Of a stretch of DNA of 64,000 nucleotides, positions 42,346 to 54,010 are shown in pieces. The translations under genes were made by a program, and so were the position numbers. Under the pieces are notes generated by a model. It was not told where the DNA came from. It saw only the letters and a program-made list of their open reading frames with translations, and did not search any database. Each line of letters opens with the position of its first letter. Position 1 is the first letter of the stretch. The DNA comes from Phalacrocorax aristotelis (taxonomy: Eukaryota; Chordata; Aves; Suliformes; Phalacrocoracidae): assembly GCF_949628215.1 (NCBI RefSeq), contig NC_134311.1, positions 78,114,090 to 78,178,089 on the forward strand, given 5' to 3'.

Positions 42346-45300
42346 CAACATCCAGACAAATAGCAGTGGTGTTCTCAGTGCAATTTGTAGGTGCGTCTGT
42401 TTGCAATTAGAGTTGCAAAAGATTATGGTAATGGTTTAGGATAGTGTGCCTGTCCCCAGGAGCTGTTACCTCACTGCAGAAACTGATTTCACTGATCTGC
42501 AGGATGAGAGGTTCTTTCTATTGCTTCATGTCCTCCCTTGAAGCAACAGGACCATGAGATCTGTATCTGATTGTGCTTAGGGTGTAGCTCTGATTTCTAA
42601 GCAGCTACAAGCTCAGAATGACACTGGTGTTGGTAAAGTGCCACAGCCTCCTCACCTTTTGACCTTCTTCGCATCATTTCTTTCACTGCGATGGGGAAGA
42701 ATTGAAGGACATTCCGAGAGCCGCTGCTTGTGGGAGTCTTCAGCTGGAGGGGGTTGCTGTTTAGTTTCAGGTTTTTAAATCAATATGTTAGGAAAGGGAT
42801 AGCTGCAGTAGTTTCATGGCTATTTATCTTCAATTCCTTCTGGGCTAGAAATCAAGATGTCAAACGCAAGTGGACAAGCCATTCCTCGTACATGTGGGCT
42901 GAACTGGCTAAGGGGAAATTACCTCAGAGGTGACTGATGTGAAATCTAGAGGACGTGTAGTAGTGCAGGGGTGACCGCAGGTACAGCCACTGCTTACCAA
43001 AAAAAACATCGGAAGAAGGCAAGGGAGTATAGTCTTTGAACATGGGAAGAGCAAGAGCATAATCTGATCTTCCCTGTTGTGGAAGGGGAAAGAAGTCATG
43101 GTCATGGAAGGCGTCAGAACGTAGCTGGGTAGGCATCAGAGAATGATTTAACAAGAAAGCTGTTGTAAGGCACTGGAGGTCATGGCCTGACAATTAAGGA
43201 GTCTTAATCACTGGAGACTTTTAGGAGCAGACCAGAAATGCTTTGCTTAGGTGTTTATAAGCATGGGAGCATTGATCATGCTTTGGGCTAGAAAGATGGG
43301 TTAGATAAGGGCTTGAGGATGCTACCAGCCCTGCTTTTCAATGCGAGCCTGAAGAATTACTCTGCTAACATTAGATGAAGCCTTTTATTCCCACATGTGT
43401 AACCATGACTCAAGGCTTGGGAGGATTTCCCAGGCTGTGGCACTCCCTTAGCACCACTGAATCAGGTAACACTGCACCAGCTGTGAAGCCTAGGCAGTGT
43501 GTTCTTCCCCCTGCGCCCACGGGGTGGCTGCCGCTATTTCACAGCATGTGCTGCGTCCCATTCATTGGCAAAGAGCCCGAATATAGAGAGCGGCCGGGCC
43601 AGGCTCTGACTCGGGCTGTCCACAGATAGCCACGTGTTGCTTCCTAGCACTGGAAACACAAGGAGGGAAAGAATACCCAGCAGCTGCATTCGAGCTGTGT
43701 GCCACAGCTGAGCCATCTGCAGCACACACAACATTAAATCAGGGCCAGTTGTCAGGTCCGACAGTTCAGCTTCTGATGGGAACGAGGAAAGTCAAATAAA
43801 CAAGATTTATGCAGCTGGTGCACTCTCAGTAACATTTCTCAGCTCTTTGGCTATGTGTCTGCACAGGCAGGGTGCCTTGCAGGGCAAGCAGAGATGTCCT
43901 TCCTTGCTGTTGGTATTTTGGGGCGGTCCAGCTCTTCCAGCGCAGGGATGGGGGTGCCGGTGCAGGAGCACCTCGTGGAGGTCCTACCAAGACAGGGGCC
44001 AGCCAGCCTGCCTTCCCACGAGAAAATGTTTGATCTGGAGCTTCATCTTCTTCCCTGGCAGCTGTTGAGTGTTTCCATGGAGGTCACAGTGGGTGGTGAG
44101 ATGTGTGGCACCCTGGAGGGAGGGACGCTGCCAGCTGAACCCCTCGGCTGTTGTGTGTTATGAAATAATCACCTAACTGAGATGACATGACTGCCTGGAG
44201 AGGCCTCCGCTGCTTCAGCCTGTCTTCAGATTACATCAGCTGCTCTGTGCTGAACTCCCAGCTTGAGTTTTGGAGACACTGGTCTATTAACACCTGCAAG
44301 CCGAGAGCAGCTGTGCTTGCAGGGAGCTTTGCATGGGGCTCCCGCAGCTCTGGGGCAGCTGCCCATGGCATGGGACATTGCAGGGCTGGAGCCAGAGCCC
44401 GGCCGAGCTGCAGATCCCCTGGTTTTACGAACAAAGGGCAAAAGGTGTGCACCACCTTGTCACCGTGCGCTCCGTTCCTCTTCCTGGAAAATGTGAGGGT
44501 ACAAATTCCACCTGAGAAGAAAAAAAAAACAAACAAAGGAATTGAAATTATGCACTAGACGTGAAAAACAGTGTTCAACCTCAAGTGTAAACCTGTATAT
44601 GTTTTACCACAGAGTGACATGCTGTTCTTATCAGGCCAATATGCAAAACAGTAATTACTTTAGGACATAGATTAAGAATCCATCCCCATATTAATTAGGG
44701 GGTAGGGATTTATTTAAAAGAAAACATTCAGGTACTAAAACCAGAATAATAAAAACAAAATGCTAGAGAAAAGCAAAATACGTGAGGCAAATTTAAGGCT
44801 ACTGAGCCAAAATACGTACCTATTTACTCAAAATGCATTGACTCAAAAGATGCGAATGGAATCTCTTTTGTCTACATATTTCAGGTAGTACTACAGAAAT
44901 ACACTATTTGTTGCAGACATTTCATTGTGGTTGCTTTTCAATCTTCCTTTGAAAGTATTTAAATTTTTCCTTTATTCATATCAATACTCTAGTAGATATA
45001 GAATGTTAATATAGGACTTCATAATTAAATGCAATTTAAAAAAATATTAAAATAGTTTCAAGATTTATTTTGGAAGTAAGGCAGTTGCATTTTGTACCGT
45101 TTCCAGTAAAACACTCCAAATATTCTTTTACTACTCAGTTCTGGTTTGGGTACTTACAAGAAGATGTGTCAAATTGTAAGTGTACTTAAGAATTTTTTAA
45201 TTATATCTAGTACTGAACAGGCCTTGGCTGGGAAAGATTTTGTATTTATGAGCTATTCTTTGAATTTTTATATTACAGGGGCCGCAGCGAAACGGTAGTA

Positions 45301-46527
45301 ATCCTGGCCCGTGCTGCCTTGCACACTGCAGGAAATCCTTCGGTTTGTCTCTGAGTACGCAATTGCTGTGAGTAACTTCAAGCGGCTTTAGAAACATCTT
45401 TCATTTTCTTAAATGCTCACTTCATTAAAAAAATTCAGCCCCAGGCTGGAAGGATTTCTGCTTCTCCAATTCAGAAATATGTCTTCTGCAAAAAACCTGC
45501 ACCAGCGAGTAAGCCGAGGCTTTATCAATAAGTGTCTGTTTAAAGTAAAACTTGCATTTCCTTCCCTCTTCGCTGGGTACCAGCTACGTGGGAGGATACA
45601 GTGCTGCCTCCATCTGCCTCGGAGTCGTTCAGCACTATACTGCCCTTCCTGAAGCATGTAATCTCTGGTAAAAAAAACCCCACATCTCCAAAACTAGGAC
45701 CTAATCTAATAAATGCTTCCTCTAGCCCCTTGCTAAAGATGCCTTTAATGCTAATTAAGCAGCACAACCAATATTGGCTGGTAAAACCCTGCAGTGATGG
45801 AAGTTTTTCTCTCTTCCTTCCCCCAGAGCCGAGGGCCATGGCTGAGGGGCTGGTGAACCCCGCGGTGTCCTGAGGACCTTCCTGTGGTCCCCATTCGGCT
45901 GCCGCTGGTGGCTGCGGAGGAGCCTGGGTGACTTCCCGAAGGAGCAGGAGTGCAGCGCGGGGACGGCTTGGCTGGGTTTCAGCGGCGCATTTGTGATTTC
46001 AGATGCTTGGCAGCCCGCAGCCCAGCTTGCAAAATGGGCGTTGTTTAAATGTTACTTGGAAGGTGAAGTTTCTATATATTCCTTCTGCAGAGGATGCTTA
46101 GTCATGTGCCTACAGATGCCGCCGTCGGATGCGTGAGGATGAGATGAGAAAAGTCTCTCTCCCAGTCTCGAGCTGGAGGGAAACTTTTGGCTTGGGGCTG
46201 GTTGCGAGATGGGAGCAGGGACGGACGAGCTCTGCTCCCTCTGCAAAGAGCCGGGTGAGGGAAGCTCTCCTGCAAACCCTCTCGAGCCAAAGCGCTCTCA
46301 CAAACAGCTTTTACTTTGACACGGGAGCGTGGCTTGGGGCTGCTCCTGCCGTCTGCTCCAGCGCTGAGCTAACTTCCTCCCATTGTCTTTGGGGAAGCGC
46401 AAGTGCCGCAGAGGAGAGGTGGTGGTGGTGATGGTCCCCTGGAAGCGGAGGCGCAGCGCTGCACCACCGGGCCCCTCTGCAGCTTGTAACCAGTTTGCAG
46501 GATTCCTATGCACAAAATTCACCAAAC
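42346..46527. other. Intergenic sequence, no gene seen
   Basis: Short frames on both strands (for example 44187-44558 and 43847-44163) have no family resemblance, splice context or conservation that I can recognise. The 45.8-46.5 kb part is somewhat GC-rich. No RNA gene identified. Confidence 0.45.
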
Positions 46528-47030
46528 ACATGATATTTTAAAAGCACAACAGTATTTATTGCTCTATTATAGCCTCGAATAAGCAGTTACTAGCATATTG
46601 CTCTATTACAGCCTTGCATAAGCAGTTACTAGCGTATTGTTTCCCCGTTATGAGAGTCTTACCAACCCGACTATGCCCGAGACACCGCTGAGCAGGAGGG
46701 TGACCATTAGCGGGGTCACCACAGAGAAGGGAGGTAGCTGCGGCACCTTCAGGGCGTCCCCTGTGGTTCGTAGAGTCTGTGCCCTCTCTCCTCTCTCCGC
46801 TTCGAGCCGCGCTTTTTCATACCCTCAGCAGACGGGGTGGAAAAGTACTGACTAGACGTTGCCGCGCGCGTGGCCGGGGCAAGCAACAAGGCCTGCCCGG
46901 TGCGTGCCCTGCCGGCGAACAGCAGCCCCCGGATGGCAACAACATATTGTTCAGTAACAATCCTCCCAGCTCCCTTCTTCAAGGCCGCGTTCTCACGGCT
47001 CTGTTCAGCTTGTAATTTTCCATCGTGGCC
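46528..47030 (-). mobile_element. Possible solo LTR (avian ERV type)
   Basis: The minus strand has LTR-like layout: a GC-rich U3-like part (about 46640-47030), then repeats GCTAGTAACTGCTTATGCAA, then AATAAA at 46555-46560 followed by a T-rich stretch. No neighbouring viral genes were recognised and the ends are not defined. This could instead be a promoter-like unique sequence. Confidence 0.35.
46558..46635. repeat. 39-bp tandem repeat, two copies
   Basis: 46558-46596 and 46597-46635 share the 39-base unit ATTGCTCTATTA…AAGCAGTTACTAGC with only a few differences. A third copy starts (ATTG) but diverges at once. Confidence 0.9.
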
Positions 47031-47254
47031 GTACACAGAGCGTCATCTCAAATCCCTCACACACAGCTGAAGGAGCCTCCACTGCTCCCTTCCCCTGTGG
47101 TCCTTTCTAGAGATGCTCCACTGAGACTCCCATTTCTCAGCCATGTTTCTTCATGGCGGAGGAGGTCTTACCACTTCCTTGTGGAGGTAACTAATGCTGA
47201 AATCATTTCACTCTTGACAGAGGCGGTCGAAGAGGGATAAAACAGACCCAAAGG

Positions 47255-47640
47255 AGCATAGGGCTGCACTCCCTAAATTCCTGTAGCCAGCACCATCTCT
47301 TGACTTTCCTCCCCGCCTTCCTAATCTTTCAGCCCATCTCCCTGAAAATTCAGAATGAGTCCCCTGGTATTTCTCCTAATCTGGCGTTTAAAATCTTAGG
47401 CAATAAAGCTTTCACCACTTCCCTTAGGGAGACAATTTTCCAGCCTACAGTTCTCCATTCAGAAGATTTCCACCCTGATTCTCAGCTTAAACATGCCCTT
47501 CCTTAATTTCACCCCATTAAAATCATTAATGTATCACCAGTTGTCTCCCTTCATGCCACTTGCTTCATTCAAATATTTACAGATCACTAATGTCTCCCTG
47601 CTTAGTCTACTCATTCCATTGTACCTATAATAGTCAGAAT
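47255..47640 (-). mobile_element. Possible old CR1 fossil
   Basis: TTCACCACTTCCCTTAGGGA and TTCTCAGCTTAAACATGCCC … ATTTCACCCCATTA follow the order of the reverse-complemented CR1 3' region (… cctgggcagcctgt … ccaacctaaacctccc …) but are strongly diverged. Weak match judged by eye. Confidence 0.4.
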
Positions 47641-48937
47641 TCCCTTTTTTCTTTCGCAGTGCCTCCAGGCTGCCGGTTCCTTCAGTCGTGGCTCTTTGAG
47701 CTCTTTTCCCTTTATCCCTCTCCTCGCAAACGCAAGGCAGATGCTCACCGCCCTCGCCTGTGCCGTTACGCTTTTCTGTACGCCGTCCAAAACTGCACCG
47801 CCTGTTCCTCGCTGCCGTGTCCTAACGCCTGTGCGACAGTGTGCCATCCTCCGGGTGTCTTTCAGGAGTCGTGCCTCCAAAGCACATCCTTCCCTCTAAA
47901 TACAGATTCTGGTTTATTCTCCCAGAAGTAGCCAGCCAGGCTGCGGAGGTTGATTTTAGTTGGTGGCAGGGCATGGCTAGAGCCACGTAGGAAATCAGAG
48001 CAGACTCTGGATTAGAGCCCCCAGCAGCCCCACACAGGGCAGGTTTTATATTTTCCTGAGTACAGATTTCGTTAGCGCCCTGCTGGTTCCCTCTTACGCT
48101 GACACCGCCAATATTGGATGCGCCGAGGCGGCTGGTGCTCTCGCAAAGGAAGTTTTTTACATGTTTGGTGAGAAATATCTTGCAAAGTACTGTTTTAGAA
48201 GAGAATAATGAAATCCTGAATATGTAGCTCTACTTCTACCTGAATCCCTCTCTCATTCTTATTTCTCCTCAATGTGATAAACACTCCTGATGTACTATGT
48301 AAAGTCTTTGTTTCCCAGGACCGCGTACGTGGTTTGGGTGGTGGAGGGGGTAGATGAAACGCATGTTTCTATATAAACTCTTCAGCGGATTCTGTGCCAC
48401 AAGTAGTGGCTGTGGAGGAGCGGGATCCTCCAAGGGTGCCTCTGCTGCACGTTTAACACTTGGATCTCCTAGGTGTTTGTAGGCCCTAATGAGGATTTAG
48501 GGACTATACTGAAGTGATTGCTGCCACCTGTTGCCAAGTTGCAGAGCGCTACCGACAATGTGTTGTGTAGTTGCGCAGCATATATGCCCCAGGGCTGCAA
48601 AGTTAAATACTCTGATTAAGAAACATCAGAACAATGTTGTAATGTCGTACTAATTGCATGCCACGCTTCCCCCGCCCAGGGATCTCTGATCCCAGGGAGT
48701 GCAGAGGCAGGATCGCCAGGGTCAGTATTGGCAGGAGAAGCAGTGCTGGCTGAGAGACTGGCAGGAGGCCTTTGCAGTGCTGGGCTCCTGCTGCCTTCGC
48801 CTCTCCCGAGCTCAGCCCTCCTCCTCACCCGGCCCCTGAACCGGGGGAAGGTGTTTCTTTCTTTATATCTCCTGCTTCTCTTCTGCTTCCCCCTCTGCCT
48901 GTCAGCTAGTTCCAACTGCTGTGTTCGGTTTAATAGT
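47641..48937. other. Intergenic sequence, no gene seen
   Basis: No exon or RNA gene recognised. The overlapping frames near 47560-47931 on both strands appear to be chance. Confidence 0.4.
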
Positions 48938-49368
48938 AGAACCATGTGGGTGGGAAGGCAGCCTTGAAGGCCACCCAGTCCAACCCCCTGCAGTGAGCAG
49001 GGACATCTTCAACACGATCAGGTCGCTCAGAGCCCCGTCCAGCCTGGCCTTGAGTGTGTCCAGGGATGGGGCATCGACCACCTCTCGGGGCAACCTGGGA
49101 CAGGGTTTCACCGCCCTCACTGTAAAGAAATGTTTTCCTTATATCCAGTCTAGATCTCCCCTCCTTTAGTTTAAAACCATCACCCCTTGTCCTGTCACAG
49201 CAGGCCTTGCTAAAGAGGTCACCCCCATCCCTCCTACAGCCCCCCTTTAAGCACTGAAAGGCCGCCATAAGGTCCCCCCGCAGCCTTCCCTTCCCCAGGC
49301 TGAACAACCCCAGCTCTCCCAGCCTCTCCTCGCAGCAGGGGGCCTCCAGCCCTCGGAGCATTTTTGCA
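48938..49368 (-). mobile_element. CR1 LINE, group B, beside the CpG island
   Basis: Begins AGAACCATGTGGGTGGGAAG and matches the copy at 10901-11340 closely. The minus strand encodes [20 protein letters not shown] and the following CR1 C-terminal peptide. It ends abruptly where the CpG island begins. Confidence 0.88.
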
Positions 49369-49379
49369 GCCCTAAAATT

Positions 49380-50400
49380 CGCAGGCTCCGCTGCGCTGCA
49401 GGGAGGCCAGAGGCAGCCGTGTCCCCTCAGCCCGCCGCGGGGCTCCCACAGCCGGCTGCCTCACCCTTCCCCTCCGGTGGGCGACCCACGGCTGCAGCGT
49501 GGGGCCCCACCGGGCCCGGGGCTGCTCGGGGAGAGGGATTCCCCCCGCGGGTGTCAGGCCGCGTGTAACACAGCCAGCCCTTCCGTCCGTCCCTCCGCTG
49601 CCCTCAGGGCGCCGAAGGGAGGGAGGCGGCGGCTCCGGGCGGCGCCGCGCTGAGCCGTGGGGTGGTGCTAGAGGGCGACGGCGGCCGCTCTACCCGGCGC
49701 TCGCCTGCTCCGGCGGCGGCGGCGGCGCAGGGAGGAAGTGACGCCGCGCAGGGGGGCCGCCGCGGCCTCCGGTGACATTTTATCTGGCGTCGGGGGCGGG
49801 GGGAGGCGGCGGCAGCGGTGAAGACCCGGCTGCTCCTGGCCGCTGCCGGCCACCCATGCCCCAGCTGCTCCCCGCCGGTGGAGAGGCCAGTTCAGGAGCG
49901 GCTCTGTGTCCTGCAGGTGAGTGGCCGGGCCGCCGCAGCCGAGTGGCCACCGTTACCGTTACCCGGCTGGGCGCGGGCGGGAAGCGGCGGGCACCGGGTC
50001 CCCTCTTTCCCCCGGTGCTGGCCGTGCCCCGCAGCCGGCGGCAGGGCCCCGCGGCGCCCCGGCGGGCCCGCTCACCTCCCGCCCCCGCCGAGGCGGCCCT
50101 GCTCGCGGCCGGGGTCTGGGGAACGGGGGGTGCCCGGCCGGGGGCGCCGGCCGCCCCCGGCCGAGGAGGGGTGACCGCTGGCGGGGCCCGGCGCTGCCCG
50201 CAGCGCGGGGGTCCAGCCCCGCCGCCCGCTCTTTTGTGTGTTCACGTCCTAACCTTGCCCGGGATGAGCGGGTGAGAACCGCGCCGCGGCCCCGGGAGGC
50301 GACTTCGGGCCGCTTTGTGCTTCCCGGGACTTCGGTGCTGCGTCGCGGGGTCCCCTTCGCTGTTCCGAGAAACAGGCTAACCTTTGAAAACCGAGGCGTG
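49380..50400 (+). promoter_or_regulatory. CpG island promoter, probably of ARK2N (C18orf25)
   Basis: About 1 kb of very high GC and CpG content with several GC boxes and CGG-type runs (for example near 49713-49727). By conserved order the gene after HAUS1 is ARK2N, transcribed in the same direction. A CTGCAG|GTGAGT donor at 49916/49917 suggests a non-coding first exon. No ARK2N coding exon was recognised to the right. Confidence 0.6.
49780..49916 (+). other. ARK2N: Likely non-coding first exon of ARK2N (3' limit only)
   Basis: The 3' limit is a good splice donor (CTGCAG|GTGAGT). The 5' limit is a guess. The assignment to ARK2N, an Arkadia N-terminus-like nuclear protein, rests on synteny alone. 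The frames here are GC-rich and not convincing as coding. Confidence 0.4.
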
Positions 50401-53400
50401 TAACTGCTCCACTTCTACGCCTCTCTAGGCTTTTTTGCTTCTTTGTTTACCTCGGATGTTGTCGGAATATGTTTCGTGTGGAAAAAAACACCCCAAAGTT
50501 CAGGTGGTTCGGTGCGTACCTACCCCGAGTTCCCCTTGAGCGCCTAACGTCGCGTGGGCTGCAGATGTGGTTTTCAGCGACACAGCCATCCGAGGGAAAT
50601 ATAAAATTTAACTGTGCTACTTTTTCTTCTTAGAAAGGAAAAAGGTAGTCCAAGCGGGCTTGTAATATTTTAACTATTTCCCCAATCCCAGTACTGTAAC
50701 TTTGCTTTAAGGTTGTTGGACAACTACTTAGAAGGCCACTTTTTGAAAGACTTGGTGGTTTGGTTTTTTTTTTTTAATTTTACATTGTGTTGCTGGTAGG
50801 GAGAGCTTCTACCTTTCTTAAGTAGCTTCTAATTGTATTTGTCTTAGTTTGTTAATAGTGGAGCTAGGCCACTTGTATTAGTTTGTGGGTACCTTTATGA
50901 ATCCATAACTGCAGTAACTTAGTTAAACAAGGTCTTGGTTGTAACTAGTTACATATTTTAAACTAGCACAAAGTTTCAGCCTTTTTCAAAGGCTGAAAAA
51001 ACTTGTGTGTAGAGGTGCTATGACGTACATGTAAATCCTGTTTGGTTTTGGCTGTTTTTTCACTGGTGAGTAATTCCAGCTTTTAAAAATGAATGAGTAG
51101 TAAGTCTTTGAACCCTACAGCATCTTTTTAAAACTGTAACATTTCCCTTCATTCCCCTCACTAAGTTTTTATTTGGTTTTAAGTCTTCTGTGGTAGTTGT
51201 CAAGCATCAGACCAAATAATAGTTTCACTTATAGGCAAGTGCTAGCCTATTTCCAGTGTTCAAGCTAAAATTTTAAGTACAAACGTTAACAGCTGTCCCC
51301 TTAGAACAGACAAACATTAAATCTAAAATGTTTTTCATTAAGTATCTTACGTTTCATAAGTCTATTAAAAACCTAATGTTTGACTTTGAGGTGGAAACTG
51401 GGTATGGTGCTCTGTGAGGTCTTCATCTTGTGGTTCCCCTGCCCTAGTTAACACCTGTAATTGCTGTTTCTGTGATATAAGAGCTGAAAGTCAGGCAGTC
51501 ACAACAGTGCAGCTTCCCCTGTTGCCCTGCAGGAGGGAAACATTGCCTTTGTGGGGTGAATAGGTTGTAAAAAGCACTGAGGAGAACAGTAAGTTACTTG
51601 TCACGTGTTTGCTAAACCCAAACATTCCCCTCATATACGTGTACGGTGCAGAAGCAGTGAGATGAAGTACGGAGAACTCAGCTGCCCAACAGCAATAATT
51701 TTTAACCATCGTTTTCAGAGTATTCCGCACATCTAGGGATCTAGAGGAGTCTGCTGGCAAAAGAAGCTCCAAAGGGGGTGGTTATGTGGCTACTAAAAGC
51801 TAATTAAGTACTGCTCTCCGTGGTTTTGGTATATCGGTAACACTGGTGTTTTGTCTAGGGGATTTGGAGGAGGGACGGCGGGAGTGACGGAAGGTGATAC
51901 GTGAGTTTGGGCAGCTGGTATTTATGCTCAAGTATAAGGATAACAATTCTGACTCATTTTTAAACACTCAAATTTTTAATTATAATGTGTCGGCTATTTC
52001 TGTTTGCTCTTCAGCCTAATTGCTAGTTGGCATCATGAAGAGGTGTGATGAGAAATTCCTGAGACATCAGGAAGAGGAGAGGGCTGTGGTCTTACATGTT
52101 CTAAGCGTCTGATGTGTACAGTCTAGCTATCCATGTTTGTGCTTGATAAATGCACGAAGGCTGCCTGCCTGGTAGAAATCAAAGTGCACAAACAAGTTGG
52201 GAAATGAGTGGATATATCAAACTGGGTACTGCGGAGGGAGAGAAAAGGGAAGGAACCTGAAGCCTCCCATGAGGCGGTTGAGAACAGTCGGCTCGGAGTG
52301 GTCACAACACACACAAAGCAAGCACTGCTCCAGCTGATAAGAGAGAGGTAGGAAGGATGTTTGTGTGTGTTTGATAGATCAGTAGATCACACTGGCAGCA
52401 ATGTCGAGGAGGTGGGGATTAATGAGGTAAGATAAGATTGGATGAACAAAGAGTAAATGTAGAGAATCATGAGGGGCTTTGAACACTGAGCATTAGAGAG
52501 ATAAGTTGGTGAAACTTGATCAGAGCAATGAGAAATAATTGCCTTGGTTGTCCTGACCCCTCATCTCCTTCCTGTGTATTTACCTTTAAAACACAGGCTT
52601 CTTTGCCTTGCCTTGATTCTGTTCACTTTCTTTGCTATCTCTTGGTATATTATCCCATCAGCCTCTTGCTCCACCAAGGATGAGTGTGCCATCTACGATT
52701 CACCTCATCAACATCTCACTTAAACATCTGTCAATGAGATGGGAGTCGCTAGGTACCACACTGAAAGCGGCTGCAGAGCAAGCACTTGCAACTGTCTGCT
52801 TACCCGCTGACTGAAATGTCACCACCAGGTATCTTAAAGCTTTGGAAACTTTTCAAATGGGTAAACAGTTTCAAGCAACCCATATTTAATTTTCTATAAT
52901 GTTTCAAACTTAGTGTGTTGATGGTACTTCTTGACAGAATTGGGTCTATGGTCAATCTCAGCTTCTGTGTTTTTATCTGCAGTTGACTAAATGACTTAGA
53001 AAAGTGTAAACATTGACAGAAACTGAGCAGCAGATTTAATAACATCTTTACTACATCAGAGTGAAAGATTTAAATACCATAGTTGTAAATGTACAACTTG
53101 CACCAGAGAACAAGCACTCTGGGAAAAAAAGTACCAAAACTTGAAAACCTTTGCTGGCTTGAATGTTATTGGTAGCAATGGGTAACCGAAAATGAAGCAG
53201 CAGTGGGAGAGGGGGACAGGCATAGCGCTGGAAAGCGCTCTGGGGTGAAGGTGTGTGGTGTGCTGCACGTTGCTGCACAGTTACAGCTCCGAGATAACCT
53301 GAGGCTTACGTGGCAAGGAAACCACTTTTGCCTTGGTTTGCCAGTACGTGAATCAAAGGTCAGCAGAGGACCGACACTAGTGCCTTCAACTTTAGCACCG

Positions 53401-53934
53401 TACCTCGGGAGTAGCTGAACTGTTACGACTGCGGAATCTGTGGCAGCAAATGTTATTGAGAGAAACTTAGTACAATTTTCGTCATGATCTGTGTTATCTT
53501 TCTGTTGTCTTTGTTCTAGGTTTTAAATGAGTAATGCAGTTCTAAGTCTGCGACTTGTTGTGTAGAATGTAGTGTCTACAAATGTGCAATTCTGAGCAAA
53601 AGGAAAACTGGGTGAAAGAGACACTAAATGAAAAAGTGCATACAGTGTAAATACTAGCCTCTGCAGTTGCTTTCTCTGACATCTCTGAGCTAGGCTGGAG
53701 TGACTGACACCTTCTCACTTAACTGAGTGTTACTGCTAAGGTTGTGGTTGCTGGTTCCCACTTGTTAGTGTTCCCTCTTCACATGTCTCATCAGCACGTA
53801 TAGAGCCTGTACAGTATAGCAATTTCTTCACAGATATGGCTTACTTTCTGCAGCTGGGGCACACATCGATTACTCATTCGGGACTGAAAATGAGATGTGG
53901 CTCAGTCACTGAGGTGTTGCCTTTACAGCACTGC

Positions 53935-54010
53935 AGATGCATTATCGAATGCACAGGGAGGTCAAGTAACATGCCTGTGGTCATTTGGTGAGTCAGCTTT
54001 AGGTTGGGAA
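53935..54010 (+). repeat. Possible ancient MIR-type SINE fragment
   Basis: GCACAGGGAGGTCAAGTAAC followed by ATGCCTGTGGTCATTTGGTG parallels the MIR core (cacagagaggttaagtaacttgcccaaggtcacac). Confidence 0.45.

Noticed and set aside
49499-50403. Overlapping Pro/Arg/Gly-rich frames in the CpG island
   Set aside because: Several frames are open together because of GC content. None matches ARK2N or another known protein.
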